Assembly: GCA_021768185.1 (NCBI GenBank)
Contig: JAETNP010000017.1
Coordinates: forward strand, 1-64,000
DNA: 64,000 nt
Source of the DNA: Oscillospiraceae bacterium
GTDB taxonomy: Bacteria; Bacillota; Clostridia; Oscillospirales; Oscillospiraceae
Direction: 5' to 3'
Shown here: positions 33,613 to 41,487 of the stretch, piece after piece
Numbering within the stretch: position 1 is the first letter of the stretch
Layout: every line of letters begins with the position of its first letter
The notes under the pieces: generated by a model
What the model saw: the letters and a program-made list of their open reading frames with translations, nothing else
Told to the model about the DNA's origin: nothing
The model's database searches: none
Program-made: the position numbers and the translations under genes

Positions 33613-34752
33613 CTATTCCGCCGCCCAGCGGTCCGCCAGGGCCGCGCAGATGACCTGGGGGTCGAAATTGTCGTAGGTATCCATCATACACTCGATATAT
33701 ACCACCAGTTCCCCCTTTACCGCCACCAGTTCCAGGCCATCAGTGGCCCAGGCTTCATCCAGACCGGGAGCCTCAACTTTGTGGTAACTGTCCGCGTCCC
33801 GGGCAAAAACAGAATCTTCCATCAATGCCCGGGCCAGTTTGTCCGCCATGCCGGGAAAGCGCAGGCGGTAGACATACTGGTACATCCACGCCTGGTGGTC
33901 GCCGGGCCGGTCAATGATCTCGAAGACCTCCCAATAGTCCGACAAAAGGGAGCAGGTGTGGGTGATGCCGCTCTCCCGGTCCTGATAGAACAATGTGCCC
34001 CGCTCCCCCTCATAGCCCAGATCGCTGAGTACGATATATGGCCCGTCCGGCTGGAGGGGCAGGTCGTCGGAGCGGGTAATGATGAGCTGCCCCACGGTCA
34101 GCAGCAGGCACAATAGAGACAGACCCAGCAGACCTTGATTCAGGATCTTATGGAGGACCCGGTTTCCCTTGGGGGCGTGGTCCATGGGCCTGCCCTTTTT
34201 CAGGCGGTAATAGATGCGGTTGATCTTCCACGTCCCCCACAGCAGCTGCCAGACCGCCCAGACCAGCCAGAGAACGTAGAAGGCGTACAGCGTGGGAAGC
34301 TGGACGGCCCGTTTGATGTGTCCGGCGGCGGAGCGGCCAAAAGGCAGGGCAAACAGCCCCAGCATAATCGCCGACAGCGCTATGCTCCACCACAGGTCTC
34401 GGCGGACCTTTTTCAGAGTGGCGGCCTGCTGAGCGGGATCGGTGTAGAACTCCGGGGCATCGCTGCCCTCCGGGGCCCGGAAAATGTGCAGAAAGCTGTA
34501 GTCCGCCACGTACTCCCAGCCGCAGTCCTCGTAGACCGCGATCTGTCCCTCCGGCAGCGTCCGGTCCTCCAGAAAAGGAGGCGTGTAGACTTCAATGCGG
34601 TACCGGGCGTTGCTGGGTTCCACTGGTTTGAAGCGGCTGAGATATCTCCCCCGCTTCACCAGCCGCCAGCCCTTGGCCTCCATGTCGCTGTAAAACTTTT
34701 CGTTTTCCCCCAGCTCGTACTCGCCGGGGTGGAACTTATATTTCCGGTTCAT
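33613..34752 (-). CDS. DUF2812 membrane protein, paired with PadR
   Basis: 379 residues. The N-terminal 110 residues match DUF2812 (LGENEKFYSDMEAKGWRLVKRG.YLSRFKPVEPSNARYRIEVY, DCGWEYVADYSFLHIFRA). Three membrane segments follow: DLWWSIALSAIMLGLFALPF, LYAFYVLWLVWAVWQLLWG and LLGLSLLCLLLTVGQLII. The last 150 residues are soluble, probably outside. Genes of this family are nearly always preceded by a PadR regulator; here the two overlap by 4 bp. Function is unknown; the pairing suggests a response to a membrane-active compound. Confidence 0.85.
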   Translation of the reverse strand: MNRKYKFHPGEYELGENEKFYSDMEAKGWRLVKRGRYLSRFKPVEPSNARYRIEVYTPPFLEDRTLPEGQIAVYEDCGWEYVADYSFLHIFRAPEGSDAPEFYTDPAQQAATLKKVRRDLWWSIALSAIMLGLFALPFGRSAAGHIKRAVQLPTLYAFYVLWLVWAVWQLLWGTWKINRIYYRLKKGRPMDHAPKGNRVLHKILNQGLLGLSLLCLLLTVGQLIITRSDDLPLQPDGPYIVLSDLGYEGERGTLFYQDRESGITHTCSLLSDYWEVFEIIDRPGDHQAWMYQYVYRLRFPGMADKLARALMEDSVFARDADSYHKVEAPGLDEAWATDGLELVAVKGELVVYIECMMDTYDNFDPQVICAALADRWAAE

Positions 34753-35060
34753 TTCCCGACCTCCTCCAGCAGTTTCCCGTCCGCCGCCATACGCTTGATC
34801 CTGTCATACTCCGCCAGGAGGGCGGTTCTCCCCGCCTCGGTAATGGCGTAGGTTTTTCGCCGGCCCTCCTCGCCGGTGAGAACGATCCAGCCCTCCCGGT
34901 TCATCCGGCTGAGGACCCCGTAGAGGGTCCCGGGACCCATTTCCAGCCGTCCGCCGGAGAGCTCCCGGATGCGCTGCATCATGCCGTAGCCGTGGCCCGG
35001 CTGCAGCAGGGCCAGGAGAATATAGTACATGGCTTCCGTCATGGGGGCCTGCTCCGCCAC
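34749..35060 (-). CDS. PadR-family transcriptional regulator
   Basis: 103 residues from a GTG at 35060 (AGGAG 9 nt upstream); a longer frame to 35138 would overlap the promoter. Winged helix typical of PadR: MTEAMYYILLALLQPGHGYGMMQRIRELSGGRLEMGPGTLYGVLSRMNREGWI, then ITEAGRTALLAEYDRIK, the dimerisation helix. Its stop overlaps the start of the DUF2812 gene (ATGA), so they are translationally coupled. It probably represses its own operon at the palindrome inside the promoter region at 35080. Confidence 0.92.
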   Translation of the reverse strand: MAEQAPMTEAMYYILLALLQPGHGYGMMQRIRELSGGRLEMGPGTLYGVLSRMNREGWIVLTGEEGRRKTYAITEAGRTALLAEYDRIKRMAADGKLLEEVGK

Positions 35061-35079
35061 CGGGACCATCTCCTTCGCT

Positions 35080-35138
35080 ATTATGTCTCTCGTTATATCG
35101 CGTAACATAATAGTAGCAGATGGGAGAATGGTTGTCAA
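35080..35138 (-). promoter_or_regulatory. Promoter and likely PadR operator
   Basis: On the minus strand TTGACA (35133-35138), 17 nt, TACTAT (35110-35115). The inverted repeat ATTATGT-N18-ACATAAT (35080-35111) overlaps the -10 and start region, with GTTA-N7-TAAC inside. ATGT and ACAT halves are typical of PadR sites, though the usual spacing is shorter. Confidence 0.6.
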
Positions 35139-35147
35139 GGGGGAGTT

Positions 35148-35756
35148 CTTCTGCCGCCCTGCGGGCGGCTTCGGCTTTTTTCTCGTCGATGGCCCGGGGG
35201 CTTCTCGCCCCCGGACTCCTCACCTACTTTTTGTGTGAACAAAAAGTAGGCAAAAAGTCACTTAAACCTGGCGGTTTAAGAATCCCTCATTTTTTGTTTA
35301 GTTTTGCGCCCAAGGCACAGTCCGTTTGGTCTAAACCTTACTGCTGTCCGCTTCGTTCCTCTTCTGCGTCTGTTTCAGCATTCTTGTCGGCAGCCCCTAC
35401 CGTTTAGCGGGGCTAACTCCCCGGGGTGCGTGGACGAGGACTTCCCCGGTCTATTGCACTTTTGGCGATGGTGACAGACTGGTTATAGAAGCGGCGCTGC
35501 AGTAAGCACTCCCGTAAGGACCCGTGGGTAGCCGCAGAAGTCCGGCGCACCAACGAAGGTACCACCGACAGAAGTAACCTGGTCCGTCGGAGGGCAAATA
35601 ATCACCCCCGTAATCAGGAAGGTTCTTAGGAAACGTAGTTTCCTAAGCCCGCTTTTGCCTACTTTTCGCGGGCGCGAAAAGTAGGCGAGGAGTCCGGGGG
35701 CGAGAAGCCCCCGGGCTATCGAATAGAAACGGCTCCCCCGCAGCGCGCAGCGCCGC
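35148..35756. repeat. Intergenic hairpin element, full copy (R6), head at left
   Basis: No gene. Left arm: CCGCCCTGCGGGCGGC, CCGGGGGC/GCCCCCGG, CCTACTTTTTGT / ACAAAAAGTAGG, CTTAAACC / GGTTTAAG, head sequence. The middle repeats GCAGTAAGCACT, GTAAGGACCCGTGGGTAG, CCGGCGCACCAACGAAGG and GTCGGAGGGCAAATAATCA. Right arm: CTTAGGAAAC / GTTTCCTAAG, CTACTTTTCGCG / CGCGAAAAGTAG and CCGGGGGC/GCCCCCGG. The main stem differs in both arms from every other copy but still pairs. It sits between divergent operons (padR and the methyltransferase), outside both promoters. Confidence 0.85.
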
Positions 35757-35771
35757 AGCGCAGCCGCCGCC

Positions 35772-35800
35772 TTGACAGGCCGGTAAAAAGATGATAAGAT
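35772..35800 (+). promoter_or_regulatory. Sigma-A promoter of the methyltransferase gene
   Basis: TTGACA, a 17-nt spacer and TAAGAT. A perfect 11-bp hairpin TAAATCCCGCC / GGCGGGATTTA (35825-35850) lies in the leader, directly before the AGAAGGAG site; it has no T-run and may tune translation or RNA stability. Confidence 0.75.
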
Positions 35801-35865
35801 TTCAGTCAAAGCAAAAAGACAAGGTAAATCCCGCCAAAGGGCGGGATTTACAGAAGGAGAATGCA

Positions 35866-36714
35866 ATGGCAATTTCTACCGCCATTATTAAATTTACCAA
35901 TAAAATCTTCCCCAAGGTGGTCCACCCCTTCAACCTCCAGAACCAGGGAACGGAAACCTACGCCCAGTGGCAGTATCGGAAGGGCGAGGACACCATCCGA
36001 TTCTTCCTGGAGGCCCGGACCGCAGACGAGATGTTCAAAAACAAACAGGTGCTGGATATGGGCTGCGGCGCGGCGGGGAAAAGCCTCTACTACTGCTCCC
36101 TGGGAGCGGAAAAAGTCACCGGCGTGGAAATCGTCGCCCACTATGAGCAGGAGGCCAACGCCCTGGCGGCGGAGCTGGGCTTCGCAGACCGGTTCCAGTT
36201 CGTGTGCGCTTCCGCCTTTGAACTGCCCTTCCCGGACAACTCCTTTGACACCATCATCATGAACGACTTCATGGAGCACGTCTCCGACCCCGCCCGGACT
36301 CTGAAGGAGGCCCTGCGCCTCATCCGTCCTACGGGGGCCATCTATATCAACTTCCCTCCCTATTACCACCCCACCGGGGCCCACCTCAGCGACGTCATCA
36401 ACATGCCCTGGGTCCACCTGTTCTTTACGGAGAACATGCTGGTCAAGGCTTACAAGGAATTGGTGAAGGGCCTCCCCGACGAGAAGGAGCGGCTGGAACT
36501 GCGCATCTCCAAGGATGAGAACGGACGGGAGTACTTCGGGTACATCAATAAGATGACCCTGAAAAAGTTCAAGAGAATCCTTGCCCAGCTGAACATTCAG
36601 CCCGCCTATTATCGGGAGGTACCCCTGCGCAGCTGGATGGCCCCCTTGGCAAAGCTCCCGGGGATCAAGGAGATGTTTGTCAAAATGGGCGTGTGCATCA
36701 TCCAAAAGCAGTGA
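35866..36714 (+). CDS. Class I SAM-dependent methyltransferase
   Basis: 282 residues. Motif I VLDMGCGAAGKSLYYCSLGAEKVTGVEI binds SAM, and FPDNSFDTIIMNDFMEHVSDPARTLKEALRLIRPTG is the Methyltransf_11 post-I/motif II-III region. The C-terminal half (INFPPYYHPTGAHLSDVINMPWVHLFFTENML) resembles sugar- or lipid-linked methyltransferases, but the substrate is not identifiable. AAGGAG lies before the ATG at 35866; the upstream in-frame part overlaps the promoter and leader hairpin. Monocistronic, with its own promoter and terminator. Confidence 0.88.
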   Translation: MAISTAIIKFTNKIFPKVVHPFNLQNQGTETYAQWQYRKGEDTIRFFLEARTADEMFKNKQVLDMGCGAAGKSLYYCSLGAEKVTGVEIVAHYEQEANALAAELGFADRFQFVCASAFELPFPDNSFDTIIMNDFMEHVSDPARTLKEALRLIRPTGAIYINFPPYYHPTGAHLSDVINMPWVHLFFTENMLVKAYKELVKGLPDEKERLELRISKDENGREYFGYINKMTLKKFKRILAQLNIQPAYYREVPLRSWMAPLAKLPGIKEMFVKMGVCIIQKQ

Positions 36715-36736
36715 AGCGGACTTCTCCGCAGACAGA

Positions 36737-36770
36737 AAAGCCGCGCCGGGGTTTGACCCGGCGCGGCTTT
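36737..36770. terminator. Bidirectional terminator, methyltransferase / ROK kinase
   Basis: AAAGCCGCGCCGGG / CCCGGCGCGGCTTT, 14 bp, 6-nt loop, between convergent genes. Confidence 0.85.
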
Positions 36771-36782
36771 GTGTAATGGATT

Positions 36783-37673
36783 TTATCGGCCGCCGCGCTC
36801 CGCGCAGGCGTCCATGGCCAGCTTGACCGCGCCCATGACGCCCTGGTTATCCCCAAGACTCACAGGAACGATATAGTGCTCCAGATCGTCCAGCCCCTTG
36901 CCCTGCAAGTAGCCGTGGAGCTGCCGGTGTACCTCCCGGCGCACCAGAGGCAGCATCTGGGGCTGGTGCATCACGCCGCCCCCCAAGATGATCCGCTCCG
37001 GAGACAGCACCATAATGTAGTCGCACACCGCCTGGGCGATATAGTAGGACTCCAGCTCCCACACCGCGTCGCAGCCGGACAGCTCCTGGGCCTTCCGGCC
37101 CCAGCGGCGCTCAATGGCCGGACCGCTGGCAAGGCCCTCCAGGCAGTTGCCATGATAGGGGCACACCCCCTGCTCCAGGGGGTCGTCGGGACGGCGGTCC
37201 ATGAAAAGGTGGCCCGCCTCCGGGTGCATCATGCCGTGGTGGGGCTTGCCGTTGATAATGACCCCCACGCCCACGCCGGTGCCCACCGTAATATAGATGC
37301 TGGTGGACATCCCCTGGGTGCAGCCCCAGACGGACTCCCCCAGAGCGGCGGCGTTTACATCGGTATCAAAGCCCACGGGAACGCCCAGGGCCTGTTCAAA
37401 GCGCTGAACAATGGGGAAATTCCGCCAGCTCAGCTTGGGAGTGGATAAGATCGAGCCATAGGTGGGAGAACTCCGGTCCAGGTCCACAGGGCCGAAACAG
37501 CCAATCCCCATGCCGGCCAGATCCTTCCCCTGGAAAAACGCCAGCATCTCCGGCATGGTATTTTCCGGGGTCCGGGTGGGCAGGCTGATCCGCTCCAGGA
37601 TCTTTCCGTCTTCATTGCCGACAGCACAGACCATCTTGGTACCACCGGCCTCCAGAGCGCCAAAGCAGGGCAT
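36783..37673 (-). CDS. ROK-family sugar kinase, fructokinase-like
   Basis: 296 residues. The ATP motif FGALEAGGTKMVCAVG is at the N-terminus; the later TVGTGVGVGVIINGKPHHGMMHPEAGH and CPYHGNCLEGLASGPAIERRWG include the Cys/His zinc site of ROK kinases. The CPYHGNCLEGLASGPA wording is typical of the GmuE/YdhR fructokinase branch, so fructose is the likeliest substrate; mannose or glucose is possible. AAAGGAG lies before the ATG. A promoter TTGAGC-17-TACTTT (37722-37750) lies upstream. No sugar transporter is adjacent; it could serve the mannose-releasing locus from a distance. Confidence 0.9.
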   Translation of the reverse strand: MPCFGALEAGGTKMVCAVGNEDGKILERISLPTRTPENTMPEMLAFFQGKDLAGMGIGCFGPVDLDRSSPTYGSILSTPKLSWRNFPIVQRFEQALGVPVGFDTDVNAAALGESVWGCTQGMSTSIYITVGTGVGVGVIINGKPHHGMMHPEAGHLFMDRRPDDPLEQGVCPYHGNCLEGLASGPAIERRWGRKAQELSGCDAVWELESYYIAQAVCDYIMVLSPERIILGGGVMHQPQMLPLVRREVHRQLHGYLQGKGLDDLEHYIVPVSLGDNQGVMGAVKLAMDACAERGGR

Positions 37674-37721
37674 ATCATCAACTCCTTTTTCCGAATCCGT
37701 CAGGACGAATTAGATGAGATT

Positions 37722-37750
37722 AAAGTAGCATGGCGGAAAGGGAAGCTCAA
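37722..37750 (-). promoter_or_regulatory. Probable promoter of the ROK kinase
   Basis: On the minus strand TTGAGC (37745-37750), 17 nt, TACTTT (37722-37727). A small dyad GCTGAAACAGC (37752-37762) lies just upstream. The rest of 37763-37880 shows a possible rightward promoter TTGCGG-18-GATAAT (37826-37855). Confidence 0.4.
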
Positions 37751-37880
37751 CTGCTGAAACAGCACTTTCCAGTATAGATTTGAATGATTATATCCTTTTC
37801 ATACTACATTTAACCTTACAAATACTTGCGGGGCAGGGGCCGGGAGAAGGATAATAAGTCAACATAACGGACATGCTTGC

Positions 37881-37915
37881 GCAGGCGGACCTTCCCTCCG
37901 GGCGGGTCCGCCTGC
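37881..37915 (+). promoter_or_regulatory. Leader hairpin before the response regulator
   Basis: GCAGGCGGACC / GGTCCGCCTGC, 11 bp with a 13-nt loop, ending 8 nt before the AAGGAGG site. No T-run, so it more likely affects translation than transcription. Confidence 0.4.
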
Positions 37916-37927
37916 CGCAGTAAGGAG

Positions 37928-38725
37928 GTGAATCCCGCGAACTACCGTTTGATGATCGTGGACCCCGACCAGGGCGTCTGCGAAACCATCCCCGATCTGC
38001 TGGACTGGAGCCAGTACGGCGTCTCCGGCATCCTGACGGCCGGCTCCTATGAAGAGGCGGTGAGCCGGGCCGTGGACTTCCAGCCCCACATCGCCCTGGT
38101 GGAGCTGGAGCTGGGGGAGCGCCGGGGCTATGAGCTGGTGGAGTACCTGCGGGAGACGGGACTGGAGACCGTATTCTGCACCATGGGCGCCAAGGAGGAC
38201 TTCCAGTGGATTCAGCGGTCCATGCGGGCCGGAGCCCGGGACTATCTGCTCAAGCCCATCAGCACCAGGGAGCTTCGCTCCTTCATGGAGCGGGCCGTGG
38301 TCCGGGAGCTGGGCGGCGTCCTGCCGGAGCGGACGGCGTCCCAGACGGGAGTGGACCCGGTGCTCCGCACGGAGTACGGAAAGCTCTCCCGGATCACCAA
38401 CAAAATCATCCTGATCGTTAAAAGCAACTACCGCCGGGGGCTGTCCCTGACCAGCGTCGCGGAGACGCTGAACATGAGCAGCAAGTACATCGGGCGGGTC
38501 TTCCTCCAGGACACCGGGATGAAATTTTCCGCCTATCTCACCGCCTACCGGATGATACAGGCCAAGCGGCTCATTGAGAATTCCCAGGAGAAAATATCCG
38601 TGGTGGCCAGTATGGTGGGCTACAGCCAGCTGAACAATTTTTACGTGCATTTCAAGAATTACTTCCACATCTCTCCCGGCGCGCTGCGGGACTATGACGG
38701 CAGCCGTTCCGAGGAAGCGAAATAG
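37928..38725 (+). CDS. YesN/AraC-type response regulator with Glu at the phosphoacceptor position
   Basis: About 265 residues: receiver domain (about 1-120) plus an AraC-type pair of helix-turn-helix motifs at the C-terminus (LSLTSVAETLNMSSKYIGRVFLQDTGMKFSAYLTAYRMIQAKRLIENSQEKISVVASMVGYSQLNNFYVHFKNYFHISPGALRDY). In the receiver, IVDPDQ replaces the usual IVDDE, and PHIALVELELGERRGYEL aligns with PDxVITDIxMPxxxGxEL, so the phosphorylated Asp is Glu. The β5 Lys is kept (DYLLKPIS). Glu at this place often mimics phosphorylation. No histidine kinase is adjacent. The start is unclear: GTG 37928 touches AAGGAG, and ATG 37952 is far from it. Confidence 0.85.
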   Translation: MNPANYRLMIVDPDQGVCETIPDLLDWSQYGVSGILTAGSYEEAVSRAVDFQPHIALVELELGERRGYELVEYLRETGLETVFCTMGAKEDFQWIQRSMRAGARDYLLKPISTRELRSFMERAVVRELGGVLPERTASQTGVDPVLRTEYGKLSRITNKIILIVKSNYRRGLSLTSVAETLNMSSKYIGRVFLQDTGMKFSAYLTAYRMIQAKRLIENSQEKISVVASMVGYSQLNNFYVHFKNYFHISPGALRDYDGSRSEEAK

Positions 38726-38745
38726 CAGACGCAAAGGAGAACAAG

Positions 38746-39378
38746 ATGAAAAAACACTTCTATCTGGCGGGCATCGCCGCCCTGGTACTGGCGCTGTCCC
38801 TGACGGGCTGCGGGGCGGATGTGGGAGCCGTCAGCGGTGAGGACGGCCCCACAGAAATCTATATGGGTGACAGCGCCATCGCCTTCGGCGATGAGGAGGA
38901 CGCCGCCGGCGAAGAAGATGACGCCGGGGCCCCGCCGCCAACCGCTCCGGAGGAATCCTCCGCTCCGGAAGACGCTGACGTCCCGGAGGACTCCGGTACC
39001 GCCGGCGATGGAGAACAGCTCTATGAGGACCCGTCCGGTCTGGACGAGGACGGCACCTATAACAGCGCCGAGGACGTATCCCTGTACCTCTATACTTACG
39101 GTCACCTGCCGGAGAACTACATTACCAAAAACGAGGCCAGGGACTTAGGCTGGTCCGGCGGTTCAGTGGAAAAATATGCCCCCGGTTATGCCATCGGCGG
39201 GGACAAATTCGGCAACCGGGAGGGCGTGCTGCCCGAGGGGACGTACCATGAGTGCGATATCGACACCATCGGACAGGACAGCCGGGGAGCCAAGCGGCTG
39301 GTCTACGCCGACGACGGGCGGATCTATTACACCGAAGACCACTATGAGACCTTCACCCTGCTGTACGGGGAGGAATAG
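38746..39378 (+). CDS. Lipoprotein-type barnase family ribonuclease
   Basis: 210 residues. A signal peptide ends in LSLTGC, a lipobox, so the protein should be tethered outside by a lipid on Cys22. A long acidic Glu/Asp/Pro/Ser linker (about 30-100) leads to a complete barnase-like domain: NYITKNEARDLGWSGG, APGYAIGGDKFGNREGVLPEG, then the catalytic set Glu in YHECDID, Arg in RGAKRLVYADD and His in TEDHYETF, as Glu73, Arg87 and His102 in barnase. The next gene, 2 bp on, is a barstar. Lipid tethering of a barnase is unusual; barnase itself is freely secreted. Confidence 0.9.
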   Translation: MKKHFYLAGIAALVLALSLTGCGADVGAVSGEDGPTEIYMGDSAIAFGDEEDAAGEEDDAGAPPPTAPEESSAPEDADVPEDSGTAGDGEQLYEDPSGLDEDGTYNSAEDVSLYLYTYGHLPENYITKNEARDLGWSGGSVEKYAPGYAIGGDKFGNREGVLPEGTYHECDIDTIGQDSRGAKRLVYADDGRIYYTEDHYETFTLLYGEE

Positions 39379-39380
39379 AA

Positions 39381-39656
39381 ATGGAGACCATTGTCATTGA
39401 CGGCGAGAAGATGCTGAACCGGCGGGCGGCCCACGACCATCTGGCGGAGCAGCTGTCCCTGCCGGACTACTATGGACGGAATCTGGACGCCCTGTACGAC
39501 CTGCTCACCGAGCGGGAGGGCCCCGTCCGGCTGATGGTGCGCCACCAGGAGACCATCCTGTCCTGGCTGGGGGAATACGGCGCCGCCCTGTGCCAGACAC
39601 TGGAGGACGCCGACCGGGCCAACCCTGGACTGGAAGTCCTGTTTCCGAAGGACTGA
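39381..39656 (+). CDS. Barstar-family ribonuclease inhibitor
   Basis: 91 residues, the barstar size. METIVIDGEKMLNRRAAHDHLAEQLSLPDYYGRNLDALYDLLTE contains the PxYYGxNLDAL signature whose Asp and Tyr side chains plug the RNase site. It begins 2 bp after the barnase-like gene and should protect the cytoplasm from that enzyme before export. Together they form a toxin-immunity unit. Confidence 0.93.
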   Translation: METIVIDGEKMLNRRAAHDHLAEQLSLPDYYGRNLDALYDLLTEREGPVRLMVRHQETILSWLGEYGAALCQTLEDADRANPGLEVLFPKD

Positions 39657-39719
39657 TTATACCAAAACGGGATATTCTAAATATACCATAGTGGGATAAT
39701 ATTGTCAAGGGTGATTTGA

Positions 39720-39926
39720 TTGAGACTCAAGGAGCTGCGAAAGGCACGGCGCATCACACAGCTGAAGCTGGCAATGGATCTGAACCTGACGCAGAACACC
39801 GTCAGCCGGTACGAGACCGGCGAGCGGGAGCCGGGGATCGCGGAACTGGTGCGCATCGCGGATTATTTCCATATTTCTGTGGACTACCTGCTGGAGCGGA
39901 CCGACAATCCGGAGATGAACCTGTAG
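39720..39926 (+). CDS. XRE-family regulator with TTG start
   Basis: 68 residues, a single HTH_3 domain (LKELRKARRITQLKLAMDLNLTQNTVSRYETGEREPGIAELVRIADYFHISVDYLLERTDNPE). The only usable start is TTG at 39720, 7 nt after an AAGGGTGA site. It follows the barstar gene by 64 bp of AT-rich DNA with two GGGATA-containing repeats, a possible operator. It is probably a self-regulating repressor; a link to the barnase unit is suggested only by position. Confidence 0.85.
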   Translation: MRLKELRKARRITQLKLAMDLNLTQNTVSRYETGEREPGIAELVRIADYFHISVDYLLERTDNPEMNL

Positions 39927-40092
39927 GCGCGGGAGGAATGCGGCGGCGCGCCCTCCCGCGCCCCGCTTTGCCTGCAAGAGGCTTGGGGCGGAACATAAAA
40001 AACAATTGCCAACAGCGGAAACATATGGTAAAATGGGGGGCGGATTTTTTGCATGTGCAGGAATCTGACTTTTGTGAGAGAAGGTGAATTGA

Positions 40093-40293
40093 TTGGCAGG
40101 GCAGATCCACAATATGATCCAAACGGTTATTACGCAGAAGGCCAAGGGAAACGCCGTCATTGCAAACTCCATACGGACCAAGATGTACCTGAAGGGAATC
40201 GCCGTGGATAAGTTTACGGCGGTGTCTCCCGATGATCCGGCTACTATGCAGAAGGTTCGGGAAATTGCCAGGGAGTTTGGCGTTCTCGTTTAA
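40093..40293 (+). CDS. Small protein preceding FIST sensor, unknown function
   Basis: 66 residues, beginning with a TTG start (AAGGTG 6 nt upstream): MAGQIHNMIQTVITQKAKGN, then IRTKMYLKGIAVDKFTAVSPDDPATMQKVREIAREFGV. Mixed helix and strand, slightly basic, no membrane segment. I do not recognise it. It is 36 bp upstream of the FIST gene, which also starts with TTG, so the pair probably forms an operon. Confidence 0.7.
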   Translation: MAGQIHNMIQTVITQKAKGNAVIANSIRTKMYLKGIAVDKFTAVSPDDPATMQKVREIAREFGVLV

Positions 40294-40329
40294 TGCACCT
40301 CAAAATTTATTGTAAAGGCGGGATAGACA

Positions 40330-41430
40330 TTGGCAACTAAAACTCTTTCCATCAAGGGAACAGACAGCCGGGATGTGGCCCGGCAGGCAAAGGAAGCCCT
40401 GGCAGGTTTTCAGCCGAAACTGCTGCTGTTTTTTGCTTCCAGCACCTATGAACATCCGGAAGCCGCTCTGCAGGAGGCTTTCCCCGACAGCAAAATCATC
40501 GGCTCCTCCTCACACAGCGAGTACTGCAACGCCTGCTATACCAGCGGTTCCGTCAGCATTATGGCGATGGACACCGGCAGCGTTGAGGATGTCTGCGTGC
40601 AGGTGGTGGAGAATATCGGCGCCGAGCCGGACCTGCGGGAAGTCCTGGACGGGATGCACAATTACTATGGCGGCGCAGAGGAGATCCTCGCAAACTATGA
40701 GCGCTATGTGGGCATCGTCCTGTTCGAGTCCAGCGCGAAGGCGGAGGAGATCTTTATGGACCGCCTGGGCATGGCGACCGACCTTCTTTTTGTGGGCGGC
40801 TCCTCCTCGGCATCGGACGGCGGCGGCCAGTCCCTGGTCTACGCCAACGGCCAGAGCTACAGCGGCGCGGCGGTGCTGGCAATCCTGAAAACAACAAAGG
40901 GCTACGACGTGCTGAAGACCCAGAGCGCCCATATCTTCTCGGAGCGCAAGCTGGAGGTCACAAAGTCCGACCTGCGCAGCCGCATCCTCTATGAATTCGA
41001 CCATCGTCCCTGCGGCGAGGTGTACGCGGAGGTCCTGGGCATTCCCCAGAATGAGATCCAGAACTACTTTGTGTGCAATCCCCTGGGCGTTGTGGCCGGC
41101 GAGGAGATCTTTGTCCGCACCTTCAATCAGATCCAGGACGGCGGCATCACGCTGCACTGCGGCCTGCCGGAGGGAACGGAGATCAACGTTCTGAAAATCG
41201 GCAACATTGTGGACGACACCAAGAAGGCGCTGGACGAGGCGATCCCGTATCAGCCTGCCGGCGTGATCAACTTCAACTGTCTGTACCGCACGCTGGAGAT
41301 CCTGAACGAGAATCAGGTCGAGCCCTACTGCGCGCTGTTCGGCCGGTATCCCAGCATTGGCTTCTCCACCAACGGCGAGGCGTACCTGGGTCACATCAAC
41401 GAAACTTCTACCATTCTGGTCATCAAATAA
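40330..41430 (+). CDS. FIST-domain sensory protein
   Basis: 366 residues. The N-terminal FIST_N part (LLLFFASSTYEHPEAALQEAFPDSKIIGSSSHSEYCN) and the C-terminal FIST_C part (NCLYRTLEILNENQ..PYCALFGRYPSIGFSTNGEAYLGHINETSTILVIK) are complete. FIST domains are predicted to bind small ligands, perhaps amino acids, and are usually fused to kinases or cyclases. Here it stands alone, with only a small unknown protein beside it. Start is TTG at 40330 with AAAGGCGGG upstream. No signal peptide. It ends at a terminator. Confidence 0.9.
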   Translation: MATKTLSIKGTDSRDVARQAKEALAGFQPKLLLFFASSTYEHPEAALQEAFPDSKIIGSSSHSEYCNACYTSGSVSIMAMDTGSVEDVCVQVVENIGAEPDLREVLDGMHNYYGGAEEILANYERYVGIVLFESSAKAEEIFMDRLGMATDLLFVGGSSSASDGGGQSLVYANGQSYSGAAVLAILKTTKGYDVLKTQSAHIFSERKLEVTKSDLRSRILYEFDHRPCGEVYAEVLGIPQNEIQNYFVCNPLGVVAGEEIFVRTFNQIQDGGITLHCGLPEGTEINVLKIGNIVDDTKKALDEAIPYQPAGVINFNCLYRTLEILNENQVEPYCALFGRYPSIGFSTNGEAYLGHINETSTILVIK

Positions 41431-41449
41431 ACCCTGCTACATCCAATTT

Positions 41450-41479
41450 GAGGCGGTGCATCCCGGGATGCGCCGCCTC
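41450..41479. terminator. Terminator after the FIST gene
   Basis: GAGGCGGTGCATCCC / GGGATGCGCCGCCTC followed by TTTTTC. It lies between convergent genes. Confidence 0.85.
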
Positions 41480-41487
41480 TTTTTCTG

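Noticed and set aside
38746..39656. Part of a large polymorphic toxin or contact-dependent system
   Set aside because: No secretion, RHS, WXG100 or other toxin-delivery domain is present; it is a simple lipoprotein and its inhibitor.
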